Assembly: GCA_016707785.1 (NCBI GenBank) | Contig: JADJGZ010000025.1 | Span: forward strand, 1-64,000 | Reading direction: 5' to 3' | DNA from: Bacteroidales bacterium | Lineage (GTDB): Bacteria; Bacteroidota; Bacteroidia; Bacteroidales; UBA4417 | DNA: 64,000 bases | Shown: positions 44,639-54,899 of the stretch, piece by piece | Layout: every line of letters begins with the position of its first letter | Position numbering within the stretch: position 1 is the stretch's first letter | The notes under the pieces: generated by a model | What the model was told of the DNA's origin: nothing | What the model saw: the letters and a program-made list of their open reading frames with translations, nothing else | The model's database searches: none | Made by a program: the position numbers and the translations under genes

Positions 44639-44845
44639 ATGGATGTTGATATCAGAATACCAATAGGGTTATTATTTGTAGTTCTGGGTTTGTTGCTGAC
44701 GATTTTTGGCCTGGCTACAATAAATGATACTGAACTCTATGTCAGGTCGTTGGGTAGAAATGTCAACCTATGGACAGGATTGCTGATGCTCCTGTTTGGA
44801 GGCATAATGCTGGTTTTTGTTTTTAGAAAACGAAAACAGTCTTAA
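44639..44845 (+). CDS. Small two-helix membrane protein
   Basis: The 68-residue protein has two membrane helices (IPIGLLFVVLGLLLTIFGLAT, WTGLLMLLFGGIMLVFVF) with a short loop NDTELYVRSLGRNVN. It lies 11 bases after the symporter gene and is probably a small accessory subunit or stabiliser of it; that is inference. The last 4 bases overlap the end of the convergent T9SS gene. Confidence 0.75.
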   Translation: MDVDIRIPIGLLFVVLGLLLTIFGLATINDTELYVRSLGRNVNLWTGLLMLLFGGIMLVFVFRKRKQS

Positions 44846-45804
44846 GGAGTTACCACAAGCTTTTTAGTGAATATTCCTGTAGTGGTCTGGATACTGAAAT
44901 AATACACCCCTGCTGCTAAAGAGGAGATATCTATACTTTCGGATTCATTTGATGATTGCCTGCTAGGTGATTCGTTTATAATTATGTTACCCTGTATATC
45001 AGAGATATACCATAGATATCCTGTTTTCACATATTCCGGATTCAATTTAACATTTAAGATTTCATGTGCAGGGTTAGGCCAGATTTCAACAATAGAGTTT
45101 TTGTTTTCCGGAGTTAATTCTCCCTTGCCCATTACACCGGTCATGATTGGAAATACATATAATTCTACATTAAACTGATGGCCATATGCCACGGCAAAAT
45201 TGTACCATGAACCTGAGGCTCGCATCTCCCAACCATTGCTTGTTGAAGACTCTCCGGCTTTTGAGGAGTAAAGAACTACAGTGTCTCCCGGATCAGTCGG
45301 AATGATGAAACCAATATAAAACGGACCCGGATTGGATACCAGCGAGTCAAAAGTGATATCCGTGTAGCTGCTATCAGAAACATGCTGGATAATATCAGGA
45401 ATGGATACTTGCTGTTCATAGATTAATGCTGCAGGTAAACCTGACTGGCTGGAGGATTCCCATATCCCAACTTTGAAATGCCCATTCCCTGTTGCACGGG
45501 CAAATTTCATCCTGACCCCCATGATTCCTGCATAATGCGGATGATCACTAAAAAACTGGACTTTTGCCTTATCCAGGAAGGCATTGTTCCCACACATATA
45601 TCCTCTGAATTCCCCAAGATCTGTGGAGAAAGTATAAACAGAAGGTGTGCTGTTCATTGGATAGCCAAGGGTATCGTTGGTTTCATCAAGACCGGATTTA
45701 TAGAAATCATGAACAGCTGGATCAGCAATGAAAGTGTTTTGTCCACTGATATCAGGACTTGCCATGAGTAAACTCAGGAAAATGAAGATGGTTAAAAATC
45801 GCAT
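44842..45804 (-). CDS. Secreted protein with T9SS type A sorting domain
   Basis: The 320-residue protein has a signal peptide (cleavage near DISGQN). A beta-sandwich follows with KVQFFSDHPHYAGIMGVRMKF, HFKVGIWESSSQSGLPAALIYEQQVSI and FYIGFIIPTDPGDTVVLY. The type A C-terminal sorting domain begins at EIWPNPAHEILNVKLN (about 240) and includes GNIIINESP, IDISSLAAGVYYFSI and KLVVTP. The cargo is exported by the type IX system to the surface. The function of the sandwich is unknown. Confidence 0.9.
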   Translation of the reverse strand: MRFLTIFIFLSLLMASPDISGQNTFIADPAVHDFYKSGLDETNDTLGYPMNSTPSVYTFSTDLGEFRGYMCGNNAFLDKAKVQFFSDHPHYAGIMGVRMKFARATGNGHFKVGIWESSSQSGLPAALIYEQQVSIPDIIQHVSDSSYTDITFDSLVSNPGPFYIGFIIPTDPGDTVVLYSSKAGESSTSNGWEMRASGSWYNFAVAYGHQFNVELYVFPIMTGVMGKGELTPENKNSIVEIWPNPAHEILNVKLNPEYVKTGYLWYISDIQGNIIINESPSRQSSNESESIDISSLAAGVYYFSIQTTTGIFTKKLVVTP

Positions 45805-46006
45805 AGTACCATTGATTAATTATTGATTGAAATAGAATAATATGCATAAAATTACAATATTTGTAAGAAGGTCCATACTTAATTGGTGATTTTTGATTTT
45901 GTTGGATATAAATAAGTGATGGATCAGAGCAATAAGCTTCTAATTAAGTAATGTCGGGTCTTTCCTGATTGAATGCATCTGAAGGTAAAATAATACCGAT
46001 ACAACT

Positions 46007-48784
46007 ATGAGTGCCAGCCTTAAAAAATTGATATCCATTGCAGGTTTCCTGATATTTATTTATCCCCTTTCCGCACAGGATTCCTTAACCATCCATTCAA
46101 GTCTGCTCCCTTCAAAAGGAATGCAGATACAATCTAAACTGGTTAATGAAGAAACAAATACATTCCCAATGTTTCATCTCATGATGGATGGGAAAAATAT
46201 ATCATCAGATTCCCTGGTGGGAAAAAGCAAGTTTGAAGATAAGTTAGAAGTGGAAGTGAAAAGAAAGTCAATTTATGAAGGCTTTACAGAATTGATCCTT
46301 CGTTTTCACAATACGACAGAGCTGGACATTGACATTGAAAACGTAGTCCCATTTGGCAATGATACCACACATGCTTTTATTACCGCCGAAGGGAGTAAGG
46401 AATGGCCACAATACCTATGCAGGTCAAAGCTCTACCGACCAGGTTATGAGCCTGTTGGAGTTCTTTTGCCTGACAATGCCTGGCACCTGGGATGGGCCAG
46501 CATCGTTCTTGGGAATGATCTGTCTTTAAGTGCGTTGGCCAGGAGAATGACCAGGGAAAATGCCGAGGTTGACCGGTGGCGTACCATAATTCATCCCGGG
46601 GGGTGGATAGAATATGCTTTTTACTTTATAGAGCATAAGGGAGGATGGAAAGAGGGATTGGAGAAAGTGTTTCGTGAACACTTTTTATTTGATCTTGAAT
46701 CTTTTGATAATCAAATGTTTAAGAGAGATGATCTGAAGTGGATCAGGAATCAGTACCTGATGCTGTTGCAGTTTGCATGGGATGATACATGGTATGATGT
46801 TTCAAAACAGAAAATCACTTTTGATGATCATTTTTTCAAGTATGATTCACTCACCGGTGGATGGGATATTTTTACCCTCTGGCCGACCTGGCCCCGACTG
46901 GGATTAGATGAACGGAATCAGTTCGATATGTACAGAGATTTGCCTGGAGGAATAGGGGAGGTGAAACGGCAATCGGAACTATTGCATCAACTTGGGAAGA
47001 AGTATTTTATCTCCTATAACCCCTGGGATGAAAGCACCCGAAAAGTTGAACATATGGAAGGACTGGCGCAACTTCTTCAACTTACGGATGCTGATGGAGT
47101 AGTATTAGATACAAGAGGAGAATCAAGTAAAGAGTTGCAAACGATGGCTGATTCAGTCAGATCCGGCATCATTATGTATAGTGAAGGCATGGCTATTCCG
47201 AAGCATATGCCCGGTATTGTTTCAGGCAGGGTTCATAATGCGTTGTTTATGCCCCCTGTTTTGAATCTGAACAAGTACATAAAACCCGATTTTGCCATCT
47301 TCAGGGTAATAGACCTGGCAGAAGATGCTATTCACAGGGAGATTGCAGTGGCTTTTTTTAACGGTTATGGCATTGAAATCAATATGATGCGCCCCGGAAG
47401 GCCTGATTGGATAGAGGACGAATTCAGGTTTATGGGGAAGACCACCCGAATTTTAAGAGAGAATACCACTGCTTTTAATGATCCCGATTGGAGACCTTTC
47501 ATTGAAACTGTCCATGACCAGGTGTGGGTGAATGGCTGGTGTGACAAGAATAAAGATATCTATACCCTGTTCAGCCTGATTCCTGAGGGATATAACGGTA
47601 AACTTTTCCAGGTTTCAAACAGCCTTGAAAAGCACTATGTGGATCTAGTCCGTCATGAAGAATGCCGATTAATCCTTGAAAGTGATGAAAATTATGTTAT
47701 GGCTGAGTTAGATGCATTCAATGAATCATGGCTGGGGACAAGGAAGGAAGGAAGTATTGGTTGTATAGCAGGATTTCCAAAGAGGATCAAAGCAGAGCTC
47801 AAAGAAAATCAATTGTCCATTAAAGCTATCGAGGGTGATGAGATTAAAGTATGGTACGGGAATCCTTCTTATGATTCTAAAGCCATCATTTTGCCAGGTG
47901 GAGAGCATAATCTGCAAATCAATCCCTTTGTTAATCAGAAAGATGAAAAGATAGTCTTTCAATTATTCCACAATGGGGAGATTTTGGATGAAGTAATTGT
48001 GCGAAGGATTGCAGCGCAGCCATTATTGGTATCACATACAGAAAGAACAGCTTATTCAGAAATGCATAGAAAAGATATGTGTTTCATTCCTCCGGGTGAT
48101 TATCACTGGAAAGCTTTTAGGGATTCAGCCCTTTCAGAATCATTTATTCCATTTCCAGCCTATTTTCAGGACAACCATTTACAAGTTCAGGGTTATTATA
48201 TGGACAAATACCCGGTAACGAATAAGCAATATGAAGTATTTATTCAATCAAGCGGGTATTTGCCAATTGATACAACTAATTATTTGAAGCACTGGATTAA
48301 AGGAAAGATTCCGGAAGGGATTGAGGATCATCCTGCTGTAAATGTCTCACTGCAGGATGCCAGGGCTTATGCTTCCTGGGCCGGAAAACGCTTACCTACT
48401 GAATGGGAATGGCAGTATGCGGCCCAGGGGAATGAAAACCAACGTTATCCATGGGGGAATTGGATGGATTCAACAATGTGCAATTACAAATTGGGTAAAA
48501 CAACTTCTGTCGATATGTATCCTTCTTCAAAATCACCTTTTGGAGTAATGGATTTGGTAGGAAATGTCTGGCAAATAACCGCTGATCAATATTATAATGG
48601 GTCATATTACTTCAGCATATTGAAAGGAGGAAGTTTTTATTCTCCGGAATCCAGTATTTGGTATGTAAAAGGAGGTCCGGTACCGGTATCACATCCTGAA
48701 ATGCTGATACATGTTTCACCTGCCTTGGATCGCTGTTCTACCATAGGATTCAGGTGTGTAATGGATGCCGGAAAAACTAAATGA
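46007..48784 (+). CDS. Large secreted protein: glycosidase-like barrel region plus C-terminal SUMF1 domain
   Basis: The 925-residue protein has a signal peptide (cleavage near LSAQDS). Residues about 30-250 read as a beta-sandwich (FTELILRFHNTTELDIDIENVVPF). Residues about 290-470 look like a TIM-barrel core (GWDIFTLWPTWPRLGLDERNQFD, YFISYNPWDES, ADGVVLDTRGES near 361, MYSEGMAIP near 390, INMMRPGRPDW near 457). The C-terminus from about 690 is a full SUMF1 domain (DMCFIPPGDY, YMDKYPVTNKQYEVF, HPAVNVSLQDARAYASWAGKRLPTEWEWQYAAQG, GNVWQIT, GFRCVMD). The Asp and Glu of the barrel could be catalytic, but the glycoside-hydrolase family is not identified. It follows the sugar-uptake operon. Confidence 0.8.
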   Translation: MSASLKKLISIAGFLIFIYPLSAQDSLTIHSSLLPSKGMQIQSKLVNEETNTFPMFHLMMDGKNISSDSLVGKSKFEDKLEVEVKRKSIYEGFTELILRFHNTTELDIDIENVVPFGNDTTHAFITAEGSKEWPQYLCRSKLYRPGYEPVGVLLPDNAWHLGWASIVLGNDLSLSALARRMTRENAEVDRWRTIIHPGGWIEYAFYFIEHKGGWKEGLEKVFREHFLFDLESFDNQMFKRDDLKWIRNQYLMLLQFAWDDTWYDVSKQKITFDDHFFKYDSLTGGWDIFTLWPTWPRLGLDERNQFDMYRDLPGGIGEVKRQSELLHQLGKKYFISYNPWDESTRKVEHMEGLAQLLQLTDADGVVLDTRGESSKELQTMADSVRSGIIMYSEGMAIPKHMPGIVSGRVHNALFMPPVLNLNKYIKPDFAIFRVIDLAEDAIHREIAVAFFNGYGIEINMMRPGRPDWIEDEFRFMGKTTRILRENTTAFNDPDWRPFIETVHDQVWVNGWCDKNKDIYTLFSLIPEGYNGKLFQVSNSLEKHYVDLVRHEECRLILESDENYVMAELDAFNESWLGTRKEGSIGCIAGFPKRIKAELKENQLSIKAIEGDEIKVWYGNPSYDSKAIILPGGEHNLQINPFVNQKDEKIVFQLFHNGEILDEVIVRRIAAQPLLVSHTERTAYSEMHRKDMCFIPPGDYHWKAFRDSALSESFIPFPAYFQDNHLQVQGYYMDKYPVTNKQYEVFIQSSGYLPIDTTNYLKHWIKGKIPEGIEDHPAVNVSLQDARAYASWAGKRLPTEWEWQYAAQGNENQRYPWGNWMDSTMCNYKLGKTTSVDMYPSSKSPFGVMDLVGNVWQITADQYYNGSYYFSILKGGSFYSPESSIWYVKGGPVPVSHPEMLIHVSPALDRCSTIGFRCVMDAGKTK

Positions 48785-48993
48785 AACAGTGCTTTCCCTT
48801 CCTTCAAAAAATACTTCATTTTAATGTGAATAATTCTATGCAATTTCGGATTACAAATACACGTTACTTTGGATAAATACCTAAACAGAATTGTTGTTTA
48901 CTAGTAAAACTTGCATACTTTTGAATAATTATTAAAAACACTGCTAGTATTGCAGACTAACTAAAAAATACTACCCTAAACGAAATACGCCTG

Positions 48994-51900
48994 ATGAAAA
49001 ACAAAATACTGTTGGTTATGCTCCTTACTATTGTGGCAGTAGGGGTGCAAGCCAGATTTATGCGTTTATCGGCTCAGCCCTCTGTGGACTTTACTTCAGA
49101 TGGTGTTTGTGTCAATAGTCCAACGTTCTTTACAGTGGATACTGCTGTTACCAATGTTAACACCATTGCCATCTGGAATTGGGATTTTGGAGACGGCACA
49201 TTTTCAAATATACAGGATCCGACCAATACCTATGCAGGAATCGGAACCTATACAGTCATACTAACTGTTACTGACACTGCCGGGGTTGTTGGTTCTGCCA
49301 CACATTTTGTTACCATTCAGCCACTTCCGATAGCAAATTTTGCTTACAATACACCCAACTGCCAGAATGAACCTATTCAGTTCCAGGATCTTTCAAGTAC
49401 ATTATTCGGTTATATCACAACATGGATATGGAATTTTGGTGATGGTTCTCCCATTGATACAGTACTTTTTCCTGATGACCCTAACCTTACCCATCTCTTC
49501 CCCACTTTTGGAACCTTTAATGTAAGTTTAACCGTCATTAATTCAGATAGTTGTACTAATTCTGTTTCACTGCCGGTAGTTGTTACTCCGGGGCCAATTG
49601 CCAATTTTCAGTTTACGGGAAGTTGTGAGGACCAGGTAGTTCAGTTCACAGATGCATCCTTTGCAAATGGTGCAGGTAATATTGTTGCATGGGACTGGGA
49701 TTTTGGTGATCCAACAAGTGGAGTTAATAATCTTTCAAACCTTACTGATCCAATACATACGTTTGCAGATCCCGGCACTTATACAGTCCGGCTCATTGTA
49801 ACGAATTTCAATAACTGCAGGGACACGATGATCAAGCAGGTTCCGGTGTACCCGCATCCACCTGTTGATTTCATTTATTCAACGGCCTGCCTGAATGAAT
49901 TGGTTTATTTCGATCCTGATACCGTTGTAACCAATATTAACGCAATTGGCAGCTGGTCGTGGAATTTCGGCGATGGAGGTTTTTCAAATGCAAGAAATAC
50001 TGCTCATGCCTATATTGCACCCGGTACTTATACTGTAATTCTTACCGTTACTGATACCGCAGGTTGCCAGAATGTAGTTTCCCATGATGTTACTATTAAT
50101 CCTTTACCTGTAGCTCATTTTGATGCCGGTATTAATAATTGTGCCGGCGCGTCAGTTACTTTTAATGAACTCACCTCCACAATTGTAGGCTATGTTGTTA
50201 AATGGGAATGGGATTTTGGAGATGGAAATACCCAAACCGTGTTTCATCCGAATAATCCCAATGTTACTCATACCTATGCAACCCCGGGAAATTACAATGT
50301 AACCTTAACCATTCAGGCATCTGACAGTTGTACTGATTTCGAATCCCAGATCATTACAATTCATCCTAATCCCGTTGCAAATTTTGATTATACGTCTGCT
50401 TGTGATGGTGAGCCTGTTGATTTTACAGATTTGTCGCAGAATAATGGGGGAGGATCCCTCGTTTTATGGAATTGGAATTTTGGTGATCCGGCTTCCGGTG
50501 TTTCCAATTTTTCTACTTTACAAGGACCTTCGCACCAGTTTACTACTACCGGGACTTTTACCGTTCAGTTAATTGTGGCTACCAGCAATGGCTGTTCAGA
50601 TACGATTACCCGCCAGGTGATTGTGAAAGGAAAGCCGGCAATTGATTTTACAACTCAGAATAATTGCCAGAATAATGCAGTATTATTTGAACCCAATCCT
50701 TTGGTAATGAGTACAGGTGCCATTGCAACCTGGAGTTGGGTTTTTGGTGACGGGGGATCTTCTGTAATACAATCACCTACCCATGTCTATACCACATCCG
50801 GAACATTCTTTGTAACCCTTACAGTTGTTGATACTGCCGGATGTACAAATACTATTACAAAACCTGTGGCAATCGTTCCACAGCCAGTTTCAAACTTTAA
50901 TTACAGTCAGCCTGCTTGTAAGGATGCATCCGTGCAATTCACCAGCCAGGCTTTTGCCCCGGTCGGATATATTGTTAAATGGACCTGGGACTTTGGAGAT
51001 GGAAATACACAGGTTGTGAATTTTCCTGCCACTCCAAATGTCTCTCACACCTTTGCAAATTATGGCACTTTCAATGTGATTTTAACAGTTAAAACGAATG
51101 ATAGTTGTACTCATTTCATTTCGAAACCTGTTACGATCGCTCCCAATCCCCAGGCTAATTTTTCTTTCCTTACCACCTGTATGAATTCGCCGGTGCAATT
51201 CAGTGACCTTTCACAGAGTGGTAGCGGTGGTTTATCTGACTGGTCCTGGAACTTTGGAGATCCACCTTCCGGATCCAGTAATTTATCTACACTTCAGAAT
51301 CCGTCTCATTCCTTCTCAGCACCTTTAACTTATAATGTCACGCTGATAGTAACAAATAGCGGCGGGTGTAAGGATACCGTTACTAAACCTGTTATCGTCC
51401 ATGCATTGCCTACCGTTGATTTCAGTTCAACACCCGGTTGTGTAAACGATTCAACCCAGTTTATAAGCTCAACATTTATCAATGCAGCAGCTGTTGTAAG
51501 CCTGCTCTGGGATTTCGGTGATGGTTTCACTTCCACTGAAGATGATCCGTATCACATTTATGCCAATTCAGGAGCCTTCATAGTGACGCTAACTGTAACT
51601 GATACTGCTGATTGTGTCAATTCAATCAGTCATGTTGTTTCTATTACGCCACCGCCTGATGCTTTCTTCCAGGCTTCGGCACCCACCTGTGCCAATAATC
51701 CTGTATTTTTTGAAGATCTTTCGAGCTTATCCAGCGGACAATTTACTTCCTGGTTCTGGGATTTTGGAGATGGGAATGATACCCTGATCAATGCCCCCGG
51801 GAATCCTGATATTTCTCATATCTACATCACTGCCGGAAACTATAACGTAACTCTGAAAGTTACCACATCACAAGGTTGTGAGGATGAGTTCCCATTTTCG

Positions 51901-54831
51901 ATTACTATTTCAACCAGTCCATTATCGGATTTCGAATTTGAGAATACCTGTGCCAATTCGCCTGTAAATTTCTCGAGTCTTGCCACACCAAACGGTGGGA
52001 CTTCCATTATAGGTCATCTCTGGGATTTCGGGGATCCTACTTCAGGAGCGAACAATTTCTCAAATCTTCAGAATCCATCCCACATCTATGCTAATCCCGG
52101 GAATTATACAGTGCTGCTTGAAGTGACCAATGCTGATGGTTGTCCTGATACGATATCCCATGTTATAACAATCCTGCCAAAGCCACCGGTTGATTTCTCC
52201 TGGCTTAATACCTGTCTCGGAACCACTACCGAATTCACTGTTAATACATCTGTTACAAATATTGCAGCAGTTCAGGATTTTGACTGGGATTTTGGGGATG
52301 GAACCACTCATTCAACACAACAGGATCCTACTCACAATTATGCTGCAGCCGGTAGTTATAATGTTGTGCTGACGATCACAGATACCGCAGGTTGTGTCAA
52401 TTACAGATCGTATGCTGTTTCAATTAATCCGCAGCCTTCTGCTTTATTTTCTTTTACCAGCGGTTGTTTGAATACCCCAGTTCAGTTTACGGATGAATCC
52501 TTTACTGCCAGTGGTGAGAACATCACATCCTGGTTCTGGGATTTTGGTGTAACCACTGCATCCAACGATACAACAAGTATACAGAATCCATCCTGGACCT
52601 ATGCTGCCCTTGGGGTTTATACGGTAAGTCTGATTGTTACCACCGAAAATGGTTGCCAGGATACGGTTCAGACAGCTGTGCAGGTGTTTGGATTGCCAAC
52701 CGCAGGTTTCACCTATACCGCTGCACCTTGTAACAATGGAGCTGTTTATTTCCAGGACTCTTCCATCAGTCAGCAGGCTACTATCACCGGCTGGTACTGG
52801 GAATTTGAACCCGGGCAGTTTTCAACCTTGCAGAACCCGGTTCATGTCTTTTATTCAGCCGATTCATGTTATGATGTCAGGCTTATTGTGACTGATATCC
52901 GGGGGTGTGTTGATACAGTGTTGAACCAGGTTTGTGTACCTGCAGCCCTGACAGCAACTTTCTCGGTTTCTCCAACCTGTCACCTTGATACCACTTATTT
53001 CAGCCCGATTTTATTAACTCCTCCTGGAGATTCACTGGTGTTCTTTAACTGGAATTTCGGTGATCCTTCTTCAGGGATAAATAATACTTCCACACTTCGG
53101 GCACCTTCACATTATTATAGCCTGCCAGGAACATACACTGTTATCATGCAGGCAACGGACATCAATAATTGTCCGGTTACAAAAAATCAGTATGTCGTAG
53201 TGCATCCATTGCCAGTTCCACAGTTTACCAGTATTGGTGGGTTATGTGACAGTATTATTACCTTCAATGAAACCTCCAGTGGGAGTGGGAGCCCAATTTC
53301 CCGCTGGATATGGAATTATGGTGATGGCATTATTGACACAGTGAATGCTCCTTCCAATCCTGATGTTTTCCATAAGTACCCCAGTCCGGGAATGTACCAG
53401 GTAGAGCTTACTGTCATCAATAATAATAGTTGCAGCCAGTTTATCACAGATAGTGTATTGGTTAAGCCTTGTATTGAAGCCATTTTCGAACTTGTGGATA
53501 CACTAATTTGTCAATACCAGATTCTTTCCTTTGCGGATAGTAGTTTATGTGGATTGCCTATTAATCAATGGTACTGGGATTTTGGTGATGGAACTACTTC
53601 AAGTTATTCAAGTTATGTGAACCCAGTTGTTCACAGCTACGATGAACCGGGTACCTATATTGTCAAAATGGTGGTTACAACTACCTTAGCCGGTAAATCC
53701 ATCGGTGATTCAACCACACTTACAGTGGTTGTGAATCCCAGTCCCCTGGCAGAATTTACGATGGAGAGAAACTGTTTTGGAGTCCCTGCTGATTTTACAA
53801 ATATCACCAATACCAATGGGGTCCCAATAAGCGGGTATCGATGGACTTTCGGTGATCCGTCTTCAACCACTGAAGACACTACCAGCATTAAGAACCCATC
53901 TCATGAGTTTACTGCGCCTGGTTTGTATACTATTCAATTGATATCATCCAATATACTGGGATGTGAAGATACTGTCACCAGAGATCTCCAGGTACATCCG
54001 TTGCCTGATGCGAAGTTTGAAAATTCACTTGCATGTGCCGGTGATGCAACAGAATTCATGGATCGTTCAGATAGCGCTGTGGCTCCTATTTCAGTCTGGA
54101 ACTGGACTTTTAGTGGTGAGGATGGATTATTGGGTTACAGAGACGATCAAAATACCAGTTTTACCTTCATCACTCCCGGTGATTACCTTGTAAATCTCCA
54201 GGTGATTGATACGAATGGTTGTATAGATACTGTGAATAAACCTTTGGTTGTGAATCCTATTCCCACCTCTATATTTGCCTTTAACGAAAACTTCAACAAC
54301 ATCCAGGGGCAATTACAATTTGAAAACAGTTCCATGGACGCCATCAAGTATTATTGGGAGTTTGGCAACGGGGAGACCTCATTTGCAGAAAATCCGGTAG
54401 TATTTTACCAGGACGATGGTACTTATACCATTATGCTGGTGAGCTGGAATGAATTGAATTGTACGGACACTACAAGACTATCCTATGAGTTTATGGTGAA
54501 AGGCCTCTATATTCCAAATGCATTCTCTCCGAATAACCCCCAGGAATCAGTGCAGTTGTTTAAGCCCGTTGGTATAAACATTGAGACCTACCGCATTGAA
54601 GTATTTGATCGTTGGGGAAATATGCTTTGGTATTCTGAAAAAGTAGACGATTTTGGACGTCCAACTGAAGGATGGAATGGTAAATTCAATGGTACCATAG
54701 TTCAGGAAGGTGTTTATACATGGAAGGCATCAGCAGTATTTAAAGATGGAACCATCTGGAATGCTGAAAATGTTGGAACCGTTGAACCGTTGCCTGCTAC
54801 TGTTTTTGGAACTGTGACCGTTGTAAAATAA
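48994..54831 (+). CDS. Giant PKD-repeat protein with T9SS type B C-terminal domain
   Basis: The 1945-residue protein has a signal peptide (cleavage near VQARF), about 21 PKD domains recognised by their W-x-W-x-F-G-D-G/P motif, and a gliding-motility-associated (type B, CHU_C-like) C-terminal domain from about residue 1838 (LYIPNAFSPNNPQESV, IEVFDRWGNMLWYSEK, GWNGKFNGTIVQEGVYTW). The PKDs run in a repeated A-B-C order with DNA period 771-780 bases (second Trp codon of type A at 49180, 49960, 50737, 51508, 52285). It is exported by T9SS and most likely acts as a surface adhesin. A strong hairpin follows. Confidence 0.96.
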   Translation: MKNKILLVMLLTIVAVGVQARFMRLSAQPSVDFTSDGVCVNSPTFFTVDTAVTNVNTIAIWNWDFGDGTFSNIQDPTNTYAGIGTYTVILTVTDTAGVVGSATHFVTIQPLPIANFAYNTPNCQNEPIQFQDLSSTLFGYITTWIWNFGDGSPIDTVLFPDDPNLTHLFPTFGTFNVSLTVINSDSCTNSVSLPVVVTPGPIANFQFTGSCEDQVVQFTDASFANGAGNIVAWDWDFGDPTSGVNNLSNLTDPIHTFADPGTYTVRLIVTNFNNCRDTMIKQVPVYPHPPVDFIYSTACLNELVYFDPDTVVTNINAIGSWSWNFGDGGFSNARNTAHAYIAPGTYTVILTVTDTAGCQNVVSHDVTINPLPVAHFDAGINNCAGASVTFNELTSTIVGYVVKWEWDFGDGNTQTVFHPNNPNVTHTYATPGNYNVTLTIQASDSCTDFESQIITIHPNPVANFDYTSACDGEPVDFTDLSQNNGGGSLVLWNWNFGDPASGVSNFSTLQGPSHQFTTTGTFTVQLIVATSNGCSDTITRQVIVKGKPAIDFTTQNNCQNNAVLFEPNPLVMSTGAIATWSWVFGDGGSSVIQSPTHVYTTSGTFFVTLTVVDTAGCTNTITKPVAIVPQPVSNFNYSQPACKDASVQFTSQAFAPVGYIVKWTWDFGDGNTQVVNFPATPNVSHTFANYGTFNVILTVKTNDSCTHFISKPVTIAPNPQANFSFLTTCMNSPVQFSDLSQSGSGGLSDWSWNFGDPPSGSSNLSTLQNPSHSFSAPLTYNVTLIVTNSGGCKDTVTKPVIVHALPTVDFSSTPGCVNDSTQFISSTFINAAAVVSLLWDFGDGFTSTEDDPYHIYANSGAFIVTLTVTDTADCVNSISHVVSITPPPDAFFQASAPTCANNPVFFEDLSSLSSGQFTSWFWDFGDGNDTLINAPGNPDISHIYITAGNYNVTLKVTTSQGCEDEFPFSITISTSPLSDFEFENTCANSPVNFSSLATPNGGTSIIGHLWDFGDPTSGANNFSNLQNPSHIYANPGNYTVLLEVTNADGCPDTISHVITILPKPPVDFSWLNTCLGTTTEFTVNTSVTNIAAVQDFDWDFGDGTTHSTQQDPTHNYAAAGSYNVVLTITDTAGCVNYRSYAVSINPQPSALFSFTSGCLNTPVQFTDESFTASGENITSWFWDFGVTTASNDTTSIQNPSWTYAALGVYTVSLIVTTENGCQDTVQTAVQVFGLPTAGFTYTAAPCNNGAVYFQDSSISQQATITGWYWEFEPGQFSTLQNPVHVFYSADSCYDVRLIVTDIRGCVDTVLNQVCVPAALTATFSVSPTCHLDTTYFSPILLTPPGDSLVFFNWNFGDPSSGINNTSTLRAPSHYYSLPGTYTVIMQATDINNCPVTKNQYVVVHPLPVPQFTSIGGLCDSIITFNETSSGSGSPISRWIWNYGDGIIDTVNAPSNPDVFHKYPSPGMYQVELTVINNNSCSQFITDSVLVKPCIEAIFELVDTLICQYQILSFADSSLCGLPINQWYWDFGDGTTSSYSSYVNPVVHSYDEPGTYIVKMVVTTTLAGKSIGDSTTLTVVVNPSPLAEFTMERNCFGVPADFTNITNTNGVPISGYRWTFGDPSSTTEDTTSIKNPSHEFTAPGLYTIQLISSNILGCEDTVTRDLQVHPLPDAKFENSLACAGDATEFMDRSDSAVAPISVWNWTFSGEDGLLGYRDDQNTSFTFITPGDYLVNLQVIDTNGCIDTVNKPLVVNPIPTSIFAFNENFNNIQGQLQFENSSMDAIKYYWEFGNGETSFAENPVVFYQDDGTYTIMLVSWNELNCTDTTRLSYEFMVKGLYIPNAFSPNNPQESVQLFKPVGINIETYRIEVFDRWGNMLWYSEKVDDFGRPTEGWNGKFNGTIVQEGVYTWKASAVFKDGTIWNAENVGTVEPLPATVFGTVTVVK

Positions 54832-54852
54832 TAGTATAACTCTTAAAATAAT

Positions 54853-54884
54853 TCGAGGGGTATTTCATATGAAGTACCCCTCGA
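54853..54884 (+). terminator. Hairpin terminator of the PKD gene
   Basis: Perfect 10-base arms (54853-54862 and 54875-54884) around a 12-base inner segment that is itself palindromic (TTCATATGAA). A T-rich stretch (CTATTTTAT) follows. It begins 22 bases after the PKD stop. Confidence 0.85.
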
Positions 54885-54899
54885 CTATTTTATGGTGAA

